Source: Xiphydria camelus (lineage: Eukaryota; Arthropoda; Insecta; Hymenoptera; Xiphydriidae). From it: 64,000 bases of DNA. The first letter of the stretch is position 1, and the number at the start of each line of letters is the position of its first letter. A model generated the notes under the pieces. That model made no database searches. It had not been told where the DNA came from and saw only the letters and a program-made list of their open reading frames with translations. The stretch covers positions 22,010,909 to 22,074,908 of the forward strand of contig OY783199.1 of NCBI GenBank assembly GCA_963678675.1. Reading direction: 5' to 3'. Below, piece by piece: positions 32,602 through 44,369 of the stretch. Both the position numbers and the translations under genes were made by a program.

Positions 32602-33245
32602 ATGTACTTATATGTCGTTATGAAATACGTTTTAGGCGCGCGCTTGCTTGTGCAAATAGTCTAGTCTACATTAAATCATTCCCGTAAAAGTAGAAAATTC
32701 CCCGAAAACGCTATTCGCACGATTTCACCCTCGAAGGGGAAATCTGGGTGGCAAAGAGAGGCTGACGCATTATTGAAATATAGTCATTCTATCACCGCCT
32801 CTACGGGACAGCCTCTCGGCACTCGCCAATGAGCTTGATTTCCCCGCGGCTCGCCGCGGGGAGGTTTCCAATTAGTCGGTAATAAATTTGACGAATGGCG
32901 GGGCGGAAGATTAAAGGCTCTCTCTTTATCTCTCGGCCGCCATCCCCTCCCCTTCCCTTAAACGACCTTAATACCCACCGACGCTCGATTATATTAGTTA
33001 AAAGCTCCAATCGGGGACGAAGCGACGTCCGTGGCGCGAGATGATAATACGTATAACGTGCGAGCTCATCTCGAAAATCGTATTTAAACGCATTCGTACG
33101 ACGTACCTACCACAAAGTGGGAGAGATAAATAGAATAGTGGGAGGATAGAATGAGAGGGAGAGAGAGAGAAGAGGGAGGGATGCATAAAAGATCTAAACC
33201 CGCAAAGAGAGAGAGTCCTACACCGAAATCCGTTTATCGGCGATC

Positions 33246-33251
<6 letters not shown>
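32602..33251. other. No supported gene; CpG-rich and purine-rich stretches
   Basis: Chance ORFs on the minus strand at 32801-33186 only. Confidence 0.35.
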
Positions 33252-33285
<34 letters not shown>

Positions 33286-33296
33286 CCTCTCTCTCG
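33252..33296. repeat. (CT)n microsatellite
   Basis: Interrupted CT run of about 44 bases. Confidence 0.95.
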
Positions 33297-33916
33297 CGGG
33301 CGAGACAACGGAGCTTATACGATATACATATAGCGCTAGGAAGGTTGGGGATTACCAGATGCGAGTATAGGGTGGAAGGGGCGCAGATACTTTCGCTCCT
33401 CCACGTATATACACACGTACAGGGTGTTCCAGTGATTCTTTGCTATCGGTCTTTTATTTTTATATAGTTTAGAGAATATATCGAGATTATATAATGTAGT
33501 CGGATCCTCTGCGAATACTATACAGTACAGTACGACTATAAATGTAGATTTTATTTAATGGAACGTTAAATACGATTGAAAACACTTTATCACTGACTTT
33601 TTTTTTAATTGTATTTTGTAGTTCAACCATATGAAGAAAATAGTATAACTACGTCCGTTAATCTCTGTGATACTTAAATTGGATAAGTTACTGTACTAAA
33701 CAGTAATACGATTTAAAAATCGCTACACGTCACTCGATTATATATATATGTCGTGTATAACTTTTGTAGTAAATCTACTGCATATTTCTCTCTGTGCATA
33801 ATCGTATTTAATTCTTACAAATATACTATCCCTTCTGCATAAGTAAAAGTCAATATGTTGATTATATGTGAAATATAATTTTCACGTGCATTTTTTTATA
33901 ACTGCATCGTCTATTG

Positions 33917-35258
33917 CCCGAATAGAAATTTCGTCCAAGAGGTCCTGACTATATATCTTAATCAAGTAATTCAGGATCCGGTCGCGTTATGTGATAGGGA
34001 CCTTGTAAAGATCTTATTAGGCGTGTAACGCAATTTCAGCCTCAGTCCTGATCAGCTCATTCTCAGAGGATCCTATACTCTAGTATCCCGATAAGGATCA
34101 ATCCGCCATAATTAAAAATGAAACGAAAAAGTATCATCTTTTCAGGATGTATAGGCGAAAAGTCGGATTGAGTTCTGATAATAGAAAAATGAAAATTTTC
34201 CTCTTCGGGGGATCAGGTCCAGATCGGGGTTTTCTGGGTTAATTATTATAAGACAGAATCTCGTAATACCACCGGAAGATCTCCTTATGCAATGTTGGAT
34301 AGGAGAGAGTGATGTCGGTTGTAACGCAGGGTCAATTGTATCATTGACTGTAACGCCATCATTTATTGACGAAAAATTGAAATATATGCATCGTTCTATA
34401 TTTCTATCAGACGCAAGTCACCGACAAAAAATTGTGAGAGCATTCGCCTGTATAAGCTTGTTAGTGCCTGTTTCTTTGAAATCGTCGCCAGATTATTAAT
34501 TTTGTTGTCTGCCGTTATTTTGTTTCGACTAGTCCGACAATAGTTTTTCATAAAATCACATTACTTCAAGTGAATACAGAAACATTAAACTGTGTAATGA
34601 GGTACCTATGTATCAATCTTATTCATTGTTTATATGTGAGTTTATGGACATGTAATTGAAACAAGTGGCGGTGGTATCGAAAGTAACAGTCACAGTGGTG
34701 TCAATTGTAACATATTGCAAAGGCCACCCCTTAGTACCTAAATCATATTCCAGTTTGGATTATAAGTGGTGAAGATGTAATTATTATGGTTTTAACTACC
34801 ATTCAGTATTTTATATTATGTAAGTTTTCATTTTCAGAACAGACACATCTACAAAATAGTGAAACCGAAGCCTTGAATATCTGACTGAATATTCAATTAA
34901 CAATCATTACTTTTATTATGATGTTTGAGATCTCACTGTCATTATTTTTTTGCTTGTTTTCATGTTGCATAATGATTTCCGTATTAGTATGCTCGCAGTT
35001 ATTATGTGTGCTACAATTGATACCACCGTGGTGCCAATGGTAACAAGTTGCAGCGGTACTTTAATGGAAAATATCTTTCATAATTTGTTGTTCTTTCTGA
35101 TGTTTATTATGATCTAATAAAATTCAAAAGATCTCTCTTCATGTAAAATTAAGATTCCCTGCGATTTTTATAAAAAACTAGTTATCCGCAAATAACTTGT
35201 TCTTGTTACTACCAACTCCAATCTCTCCTATAGGTATCCGAACAAATTTCTACTCGGG
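33917..35258. mobile_element. TIR element with GATCAGG words, copy 2
   Basis: The ends CCCGAATAGAAATTT (33917) and complement CCCGAGTAGAAATTT (read from 35258) form a TIR like that of 8497-9451. Near the left end are GTCCTGAC, CAGGATCC and CCTGATCAG, and at 34210 GGATCAGGTCCAGATC. A second element (34299-35232) occupies most of the interior, so the original right subterminal part is very short or lost. Confidence 0.5.
34299..35232. mobile_element. AGGAGAGAGTG-family TIR element (nested)
   Basis: The left end ATAGGAGAGAGTGATGTCGG plus TTGTAAC and the complement of the right end ATAGGAGAGATTGGAGTTGG plus TAGTAAC form the TIR. Interior repeats of GGTGTCAATTGTAAC and GATACCACCGTGG occur in both orientations (34675-34712, 35010-35045). 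No transposase. Relatives end at 353 and span 38374-40180. Confidence 0.5.
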
Positions 35259-35262
35259 TTGA

Positions 35263-38200
35263 TTTCGTACATGAAACATGCGTGTACCTATACATGTATG
35301 AAAGCATTTGAAAAGAATGTAAAAATAGGTATACGAACACGTTCTGTATAAATTTTCTCATGCAAATCGATGGGCATGCATATAATTTTCATATGAATAG
35401 TGCCAGTTATAATACACATATTCGTATAAGAAAATATGACCAGTTCCATTGAAAAGAACGATAACTCATCAAATCTTTTATAGCGAAAAGTCCCTTTCAT
35501 TTTTTTCAAAACTAAGTCAATTTTCTTATTTCTCTCTTCGAGTCATTCCAATTCGGCTCGGATCACCTTCGCCCCTTTCCGAAAGTAACCTCCAAAAGAC
35601 GAGTGGCAAAAAGTCCCCGAGACATCCTGTACACAAACCGAGCGCCCGAATACATAAGTACTAGGGGCCTCGTAACGCGAAGCCGCAACTATACGCGCGT
35701 CGATATATAAACACGAGACGTAATCGCGAGTAAACACACGCGCGCGTGCCACTTCAAACGGAATGTCGGGCAGGAAAATTGAATGAAAATTTAGCGAAAC
35801 GCGATTACTCACGGAGCGAGTGCTAGTCTCCCACCGCGACTCCGCTCTCTTCTCATCCGTTCCAGTGCCACTGCGATGTACATTCAGCTCCTCAAACTCA
35901 CCGTTCACGCGTATGTAAGCCGTGAAACCGCACACAGGGGTGTAGAGGGAGGAGGGTGTGTACACGTCACCGGTATACATGTCTATAGTTTATTAACAGC
36001 CAGCGGAAACCCTTCGGTACCGTCTCATCCGCTCGGCGCGGCGTATCAGACGTAGGGACGTCGCATCGCGGCGCGTCAAGTTTGCCCGTGTATTGTATAT
36101 GCGTGGGCGCGCTTAATGTCTCTCGGGGACTCCCCGTGTGCGTATATGCGGGCCGGTGTAATCCGGATGACTGGTTTGGCAAAGCCGCGTAACTAACTCA
36201 ATTTCGTCCCGACGTTAACGAGTTTTTCACGAACTTCTAACCTTGCTCTATGGTATATGTATTTGTTTTTCATCGGGCGACGCTATCGATCGAGGAACGC
36301 AGAACCGACGGCACGACGCCAACGCGTCGCGGAGACTTATTAAGGATAATCACGCGAGATCGGAGTTTATTGCCGCCGTATCGGATCACACGCGGGGCGA
36401 CGGAAGCAACGGGAGTACCTATCGAATATTGATGGCGCAATAGAGGGGAGTTTTTTAGGTGAGGAAACGTGAATTTCGATCAGGGAGTGATCTTTTAATT
36501 CGTTTTTGATTCGTTTATTTTTTCCCCCTACTAAGGATAATTCGACGGAATCCGGTACCTAACTGACTGATTTTCTTTTCTCCAATTGATGGACCGCTGA
36601 TGGTTTGGTAGTTGAAATATTTTTAATTTATGCTGAATAGATCTTATTAGAAAAATTCCTCAATATTTTTATGCGATATTTCTCTACACAGTTTTAGCCT
36701 TTATGCTGTACGTGCATAGAGAAAAATCAATAAACTATCATACATGTGGGCTAAATTAAGAAGGCATAAGCTGATTTGCGGAATTTGTTCCGTGCGTGCA
36801 AGTAAAATATTACACTGTTTTTTGCTAAGGCTTCGAGCATACCTGCGCTCGAAGAACGCGACTCTTCGCGCTGTCATAACTTCTTCACCGAGGGTAGATG
36901 GTTGCCATAGAACCCCGCGTTCAAGGCACTCGTCTCCCTCTTTCTTTCTAGACTAGAAAAAGACTCTATTTAGACTCTATTTAGACTCTTATAAAGTATC
37001 TCTATTTCCTCCGTCGAGTTACTGCACTCCACTCATCTGGCAACCATTAACTGGTGACTTTCTAAACCTTCTAACTGTCGGTCAAACCAGGTCGACAGAT
37101 CAATTCAGAATTGAAATAAAACCTTGAATTACAAAGATCGAAACAAAATGTATTTCGTCACCGATCGTTAGAAGAAAATGGAACGGTAAAATATTCCTTT
37201 TCAGAAGAAAAAGAAAATACGACAATACCGAACAATACACACATGTCAAACGCAACTTGGCCAAATTTCTTCGCAAATGCGAAGCAGCCTTATTTCACGG
37301 ATCCACACACGCCCCCTCCTCCTCTCGCAACTCGATCATAAGTCGATCGGATTTTCCGAACGCTGCGAGGCACGACGGTGGGGTCCGCGCCCGGTTATAC
37401 GGATGTACATCGAGATCGCGGGAGCAAAAGCTCCGAAGGAAGTCTAATGTTGATACCCCGTAGTCGACTTTAGTGGCCCCGGGGGGCGATTCGAGATGTT
37501 CTCCATTGTAAGGCGATCGGCGGAGGGAGGCCAGGGCGCGCGGGGGGGTTAACAATTTGTACCCTTATTTCATCATCCCCGGCGCCACTCGTAAAGGGAA
37601 GGCGTAAAAGTGAAAGTAACAACCGGCCAGAGTAGATAACCCGGAGCCCCGCGCAGACCCTTTTCTTTTTTCACCCTTCGGCGACTCGGTCTTCGGCGAA
37701 CGGAACTCCGGCCGGGAGAACTTTATCCGCGCGCGCACCTTACCCCGCCCGAAACTCTCGAGAGATTTTACGATTTCGCATTTACGGCGTTCGCCGCTCC
37801 GTCACGTTTCGCAGACAATTTCTGCACGATTCCCCATTCGCTGGCTCGCACGCGAGTTTCGTCGCGGTGTCATCGTCGGAACGTCGCGCGGCACCGGCTG
37901 ATAGGTCGAATGACGCTTCGCTCCGACGGAGCGGAACGAATTTTCGTTGACGGAAATCCGAGCGGTCGCGTTCTCTCGGTAGGATTTAACGATCTTCTCC
38001 TGGCGGAGGCGCCCAGCGAGACGGATCATACGATTCCGTTCGCGAGGACGATTAAACGGCTCGGGGTGGAAGTTGGACCCGCCTCGCGGAGGAAGCAATT
38101 CTCTCATCGTTCGCGCGACGAAAAGAATAGTAGAAAAGTAGTAGTGAATGACTTTTTGGTGTGGTATCTGAAGTTCTGGGAAATTCGTCCCTGCGTGGGA

Positions 38201-38373
38201 AAATCGACGGGGTAAAGTTTACCATTCTCGGCAGTCAAAATGGCCCCCGAAGCGTAATTCGATGGAATTCACCGATTAAATGTAGATTTTATTGTTCGAT
38301 TCACACATAATCAGTAAATTTTCTGGATAGTGTTATGTAGTCCTTTTTTACTGCTGGGTACGATAAATTTTAT
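35263..38373. other. Unique DNA, CpG-rich in parts; no supported gene
   Basis: 35.5-36.4 and 37.3-38.2 kb are CpG-dense and give mutually overlapping ORFs on both strands (35543-35980, 37295-37555, 37802-38215). A threefold TTTAGACTCTA direct repeat lies at 36963-36990. I recognise no domain. Confidence 0.35.
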
Positions 38374-40180
38374 CGTAAGAAAGAGTGGGGCTAATTGTAA
38401 CACTTTTAATATTATTGTCTGTGACTTGGGTCTAATGAAAAAAATGGAAAATATTTTATCACCTATTTATCATTCATTCAGCTACTATTCCCAATATTAA
38501 AGTAGTATGTTAAATCAGTAAATTAGAAAAAAAAAAACATTTTTTAGTGCACAAAATCGAATGTTACTTTTTGCCCTTCGTTAGGGCTAATTGCAGCAGA
38601 AACGAATTATCACGATTATTGAGGATAAGTGTAATAAAAGGCTTATAAATCTTAAGACTTAACAATTTTTAATACTACATTAAGGGATGATACACAGTCA
38701 GAAGGCCGAGAAAATCGATTTTTCGAGAATTTCCCTTGGAAGGACATTTTAATTTATTAATGCAAGAATTTATATACATATTGTGACAACTTTTAACTTT
38801 ACTTTCATATTTTTCATTTGTCAAAATAATTATTTTTAAAGCTGCTATAGCCGATCTCTGGGAGCTCCTCTAAAGAAAAGGCGTCTTGCGGTGTGCACGA
38901 TATCTCTGGGTTGGATCATCTGACTTGAAAAAACCAAAAAATTTTCATTAATATAAGATATTATCTAGAATTTAATCGAAGGAATAAGCAAGATATTAAT
39001 TTTTGACAAAATTGCGGCTTCTTAAAACAAAATTTTCGATTTTCGACATAAATTTAGGCCTTAAGTTGGTTATAAAATGGAAAGTATTTATCGGTGAGAA
39101 AGAACCTTCGACTAATTACTAAAAAATAGACTCGAAAAGCTTGTGTAAAAATTTGAGACTGATCGGTTCAGCCATTTTCGAGATATCTTGCTCACCGACT
39201 TCAAAAACACAGTTTCGAGAAAAATGCGTTTAAAGTTTCAACAACACGTTACACATAGTAAACATTTTTTTTTCAACTTACATCGAGTCGTCTATTCCAG
39301 GGCCATATAATAAACCCTCCTTGCCTTCGGCAACTTCTAATAATTCAATTTGGTGTTGTCTGCGAAGCATTCTTCCCTCTCGTGTACTATCATGCGCTCT
39401 TTGGTCGGAGATCGTGATACGCTGCGTGCATCCTCCTTCTCAGCATATGAATGCGTATTTGGATTAAAAACATTTCTTCGCTTTTTTGGCCTCGATTTTT
39501 GCATCCTGGAATATGCTCTCTTTTCTTTACTATACTTCATTTTCACAGAGAAATCACAACAGAAAGTATAAACGAGCGCACGTGTGTACTGCTTCGCTTC
39601 GCTGTTTAGACTGACTATTCTTCAATATAACAGTTTTGAAAAAGAAAGAGTTATAATTTAGCTCGCAGGTATCTGAAATAACTTATAACGGTATCTGAAT
39701 ACATTGAAAAGGTACATTGTAGGTGCATGTACAAAGTGCGTTCGAGGTTGCCGCTTGGGCCTCTGCTCCGCTTTTAAACGCCCTGAGACGTCTTTGAAAA
39801 TTAATGTGCATGTAACTTCGAGAATATTCGTCGGATTGACATGAAATGTTCTGTGCATGTACATAAATATATGTATATTACGAAAATAAAGTTTAAAAAC
39901 AGTCGATTTTTTGAAAATCCTGACTGCGTATAACCCCTTAACGTCATTTCTTCTATTTACGTTTCTAATTAAATATTAGTCTTTCTTAATTACCTAAATA
40001 CACACATCAAAGTTCTTGTAGATCCCCATAATAGTATGCAATAATATACTTATAATAAAAAAAACTTATATATATAAATACCATAAGTTATTCAACATTT
40101 TATTTTCCGTTTGGTAATGCGGGGGTTGGTTGTAATATATTACCAAGAAATCGTTACAACTAGCCCCCCTCTCCCCTACG
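38374..40180. mobile_element. AGAGTGGGGCTAATTGTAAC TIR element
   Basis: The left end AAGAGTGGGGCTAATTGTAAC (38380) and the complement of the right end AGAGGGGGGCTAGTTGTAAC (40153-40173) are inverted. A second GGGCTAATTGCAGCA word lies at 38585 and GGTTGGTTGTAATA at 40127. The interior at 39160-39240 contains GAGATATCTTGCTCACCGAC and GAGAAAAATGCGTTTAAAG, text common in insect DNA-element interiors in my experience. No ORF of note. Confidence 0.45.
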
Positions 40181-40362
40181 AATTTCTCCATATGGCGAAA
40201 AAAATCATCTAACAGAAAGAAACCTAATACATCTGCTGTTAAACAATTTTAAAGTATTTTATTTCAATTTATATAACATTCGAGGTCGTTAGATAATTCT
40301 TATCGCGCGAAGGGAGTTAATTATAGATACTCTCTAAGTAAACGAAAAATAAACTCTATGTA

Positions 40363-40880
40363 CAGCATTACTACAAAAGAATCATCGGGATTTAAAAATA
40401 TATATTTCAGAAAGTATTACAGATATAATAATAAATGACATGTCAATAGAAATGGAAAATATTCAACTTTTTGAGAATATCATTACAAACGTTCGATGTG
40501 GGTTCCTCGCGTCACACGATATCTAAACGAGAAACTTCCTTAACGTTGGATTGGCCGATGTGCTGAACAATATTTGATATTGCTCGCGTGGCCTCCCAGG
40601 TCACCCGACCTTACACCTTACACTGGGTAAACTCCGAGAACGCATTGCGACTGCTGTTAAAAGTATCGATCGACACACATTTCAGCGTGTATAGACCGAA
40701 TTGGACTATCGTTTGGACGTATGTCGTATGACGCGAGGAGCCCACATTGAACATTTGTAATGATATGCTCAAAAACTTGAACTTTTTTCCTTTATATTGA
40801 CATGCCATTTACTATTATATCTGTAATACTTTCTGAAATATATATTTTTAAAACCCGATGATTCTTTTGTAGTAACCCTG
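40363..40880 (+). mobile_element. IS630/Tc1/mariner deletion derivative with 85-bp TIRs
   Basis: The left end CAGCATTACTACAAAAGAAT and complement of the right end CAGGGTTACTACAAAAGAAT start an inverted match of about 85 bases, through CAGAAAGTATTACAGATATA and ACATGCCATTT/ATGACATGTCAAT. TA flanks (40361-40362, 40881-40882). It retains a transposase fragment at 40511-40760. Confidence 0.85.
40511..40760 (+). pseudogene. Transposase remnant with WPPRSPDLTP motif
   Basis: The frame from 40511 reads TRYLNEKLP, a stop, then RWIGRCAEQYLILL and AWPPRSPDLTP. After a frame change near 40630 it reads LRERIATAVKSIDRHTFQR, a stop, and ends RGAHIEHL with TAA at 40758-40760. The WPPRSPDLTPxDFF region and the GxHxEHL end are typical of IS630/Tc1/mariner transposases; the last catalytic residue region (after DLTP) is deleted here. 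Two stops and a frameshift make it inactive. Confidence 0.8.
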
Positions 40881-40950
40881 TATTTTCCTGGTATATTTTT
40901 GTGTTGATATACTTATTTGACTGAAAAAAAATTGGTTCGAATTATACAAT

Positions 40951-41391
40951 AGATAGATAGATATATTTATTTATTTCAGCCTAGCGGCCATGAAATGGAC
41001 TTGATTAAGGTGACAAACATCACACTTCGTACATCACACTCCATACCTATGTATTATTTTTCTCCTTCTCCTTCTTGGCTTTTTCTATCTTTCTTAACCA
41101 CTCTAACTCTTCCTCGGTTCCTGAATTGAACAATACTTAACCAACCCCGACTTTTTTTGATTTTAAGCCTTCGCAATTCATCACTAGATGTTCTAGGGAC
41201 CCATCTTCCTCTCCGCATATTACACATCTCTTATCTTCTCTCTGCATCCAGTGTTTCCTCGTCTCATCTAAATTCCCACATCTTGCTTTCGCAATCAATT
41301 TCTGGCTGCCATTCTTTCCGCAATTTAACAGATACCCGGGCAAATCATTCATTACTATCTCCTTGTACCTTTTGGTTGGAGTTATAGTAAT
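40951..41391 (-). mobile_element. Non-LTR retrotransposon 3' end
   Basis: Minus-strand element: C-terminal coding remnant, about 95 bases of 3' UTR, AATAAATAAATA and a terminal (ATCT)n run at 40951-40962. Severe 5' truncation with a simple-repeat tail is what target-primed reverse transcription leaves. The coding part (below) marks a Jockey/R1/I-type or related clade; I cannot pick one. Confidence 0.75.
41047..41391 (-). pseudogene. LINE reverse-transcriptase ORF, C-terminus (zf-RVT-like)
   Basis: The minus-strand frame reads TPTKRYKEIVMNDLPGYL, QKLIAKARCGNLDETRKHWM, then RCVICGEEDGSLEHLVMNC, a TAA at 41137-41139, and EWLRKIEKAKKEKEK before the final TAG. C-x2-C-x8-H-x4-C is the zinc-binding pattern that follows the reverse transcriptase in many arthropod LINEs. 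One in-frame stop; the polymerase domain itself is missing. Confidence 0.75.
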
Positions 41392-41399
41392 ACTTTAAT

Positions 41400-43407
41400 A
41401 AATGATCTGTTAGATAACAAATAATCGCTATAAATTCCACTTGACCTGCTAATTTTTTTTTCTTGATGCACTGAACTTACATATATTGTGCTATGGCGGA
41501 TTTGAAAAAAAATACGAACATTTTTGAATTCATTGCACTTTGAAACAGATTTTTTCCCTTATCTTACCTTGACATCAAACCTGAAAAACTCTTTTTTACA
41601 TCCGATTAGGGACATTAGATTCAATAATGAATGGAGAAATAGATTTTGATATATTGAAATCAAAATAAGCGCAGATTGGTAGATTCAATTGAAAATCAAT
41701 GACCGAATAAGTGCTAAACCCAGGATCAGGTCCCTGTAAACGGTCTGGCCTATTATGAAGGGTCAAGCCTCTTCTATATACGCCTGTATGTGAATTCGCG
41801 CATATACCGGCATTTTAATCACGTCGACACACGATTAATTTACGTTCAAATTCTAGTTTCATTTTTTCCCCGCGTGGGTTAGGATATCGGGTTTGTCGCC
41901 AAAGCGCGATCCTCACTGGGGACCCTCGTCAACTTCGCCGCGGCGTCCCCTAAATTCGGCTGTTGTTTACTCTGCTTGTCTTATAGGTATTAATTATTAA
42001 CATTATGCGGATCAGTCGGATTACAATTACCCCTCAGTATAACTATAGCGTGGTATGTATTTAGGCTCCCGCGCTTATTAGCAACCCGGCTCATCTCGCC
42101 CCAGAAGAAGAGTGCACCTCGCATAGCATCGCGAGCACGATCGTTAGAGGATGAACATTCCTTTTCGAGGGGGTAAGATCAGCCTCGAATATTTTTTTCG
42201 CATACTTTTACAACAAAAGTAAACGGCTGAGAAATTCGTGAAATACTTCCACTTTAATTTCCATCATTTTTAATTATTTCTTCACATTCTTTCTCTTTCA
42301 AATATTCATAATTAATCGGATTAATGAACATTAAAAATATTAACGTAGCCCAGTTAGTCTTAATGTAAAGATACTACAAGCAATGTCCTACTCGGAAAGT
42401 TCTATCGTCTTATAAGACGGAATACTTTGCGTGGATCTCATTGCTTATAATTAGCGTAAAAAGAGAACGAACGAAACCGAGAAAGAGGAGAGAAGGTAAA
42501 TTTTATTAGATACTCAACGGTGGAAATTACACCCGAGTGCGGACTAAGAAGGAAAAGATGTTATGCCATAAGTACGAATAAAAGTTGTCGAATCATCCGC
42601 GGGAGAGACGAGATAGCGGCGGAGGAGGGTAAGGGCCAGGTGTCTTTGCCGGAAGCGTCGTCGCCATCGTTTCGCGAAACACGACCGTTCCGAGGCGCGA
42701 TTCCCCGACGTTAAGCGAAGGCGGCGGCGGCCCGACGCGAGCGGGACGTGCGACGGCGCGAAGTGGGAGAGCAAGGAGCGATCTTCGTCTTCTAGAGGAA
42801 ATAACCGTGCTTGGCCCCGTAAAACCCGAGCTCCCGCGGGAATACGAAAAGCCTCGGGTCGGAAGGCCTCCCGCGCGGAATTTCCATTCCCGTAGAACGC
42901 GACGGCGGTACTATCGCGCCGCGCGGCCGCCCTCTCTGCTCAGCCGCGCGCGGCTATTTCGATTATCGAGAACGCGCGCTCGCGCTGGCGAGTGCGGGAG
43001 GGTCGGCTTTATCAAGAGCCACGCACCGTGAATCGGAACGGACGAGGCTACTATGAGCGCCGCGGAGCTCCCTCTCTCGACGAGTCCTCGCTCCCTCTCA
43101 ACATTCACGACCTTCTGCGGTAATTGGACGACCGCGCGTTTCACGGACGACAACCATCGACGCTTGTCTCTGCGCTGGACGATGATACCTGGATATATAG
43201 GAGTTGTTGCGATGTCCGATGCCGCTCCGAGAAGTTCGCCGGGATTCTCTTTCCCTCTCCTCCTCTCACTTAAGAGAGGAAGGGGGGAGAATTAAGCGAG
43301 TTACCAGGATCTTTCACAATTAAATTATAACTTCTTTTTTCTATGTCATTATATGTTTAAAACTTCACAACATATGGAAATACCTAATCCTTGAATCTTT
43401 GAATAAC
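41400..43407. other. Unique DNA; CpG-dense at 42.5-43.3 kb
   Basis: No supported gene. The CpG-dense block gives overlapping ORFs on both strands (42520-43295), which I attribute to composition. It is one of the most CG-rich parts of the window and a plausible promoter region, but no first exon can be shown. Confidence 0.35.
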
Positions 43408-44292
43408 ACAGTCACACACAAAAAAAAAGTGGGGTATACATTTGATGCGATATGTTATCCGTAGTAATTTTGCCTCCTGGTCATGAATCCGGGGTGTCAA
43501 AATTTATCCATCATGTCACATTCTTTTTAATCTCAAAAAACCATGATGATTTTCAAAAAGTTAATGGACTTAAACCAAATTCGCTATAGGGGTTTTTTTG
43601 GTCGCTGATCACGAATCTGAAATCGGATTTCAAAAACTCAAGATGGCGAATCGAATATGGCGGACGAGATTTTCGAAAATCGACGGATTCATGCCGAATT
43701 TGGTATAAGGGAGTTTTTTTTTTGTCGCTGATCATGAATCTGAAGTCAGATTTTAAAAATTCAAGATGGCGGATCCAATATGGCGCACGAGATTTTCGAA
43801 AATTTTGAATTTTTGTAAATATAACTTCATATTCGTCATCAGCGATCGAAAAAAAACCCCCAAACCAAATTTGGCATGAATCCGTCGATTTTCGAAAATC
43901 TCGTCCGCCATATTGAATCCGCCATCTTGAATTTTTAAAATCTGACTTCAGATTCGTGACCAGCGACCCAAAATACCCTCCTGTACCAAATTTAGCATGA
44001 ATCCGTCGATTTTCGAAAACCTCGTCCGCCATATTGGATTAGCCATCTTGAATTTTTGAAATCCGACTTCAGATTCGTGATCAGCGACACAAAAAACCCA
44101 CCTATACCGAATTTGGTTTAAGTTCATTAACTTTTTGAAAAACATGATCTCTGGCTGGTTTTTTTGAGATTAAAAAAAATGTGACGTAATAGCCAAATTT
44201 TGACACCGGATTCGTGATCAGGAGGCAAAATTACTACGAATAACACATATCGCATCAAATGTATACCCCACTTTTATTTTTGTGTGACTGTG
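43408..44292. mobile_element. Palindromic element with ATGGCGGATCCAATATGGCG repeats
   Basis: Perfect 12-bp ends CACAGTCACACA, flanked by TAA on both sides (43405-43407, 44293-44295). The near-palindrome continues over AGTGGGGTATACATTTGATG and GCGATATG. Inside, a unit of about 123 bp containing GTCGCTGATCACGAATCTG, AAGATGGCGGATCCAATATG and CGAGATTTTCGAAAAT occurs twice forward (43601, 43724) and at least twice inverted (43830-44090). The 159-codon minus-strand ORF is a by-product of the repeat. TAA duplication recalls Harbinger-type insertion, but the TIR is unlike the 1443 element. Confidence 0.8.
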
Positions 44293-44369
44293 TAATTTAT
44301 GGTGAGTGGAACAGTACAATATTTTATAATTGAAAGTTTTAGGCCTGCGCGGAAATTGCCGTTACAGTT

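Larger units (their letters stand above)
40915..41470. mobile_element. Possible MITE split by the LINE fragment
   Basis: GACTGAAAAAAAATTGGTTCG at 40920 and TAATTTTTTTTCTTGATGCA at 41448 look like the two ends of a CACTGAAAAA-type MITE, with the LINE fragment (40951-41391) between them. The ends match only approximately, so this is a weak call. Confidence 0.25.

Noticed and set aside
33419..33450. TACAGGGTGTTCCAGTGATT as a mariner-type MITE
   Set aside because: No inverted partner end found downstream or upstream within 3 kb.
43553..44032. 159-codon minus-strand ORF
   Set aside because: Repeating peptide produced by the 123-bp tandem/inverted units; stops are absent because the repeat unit happens to be open.
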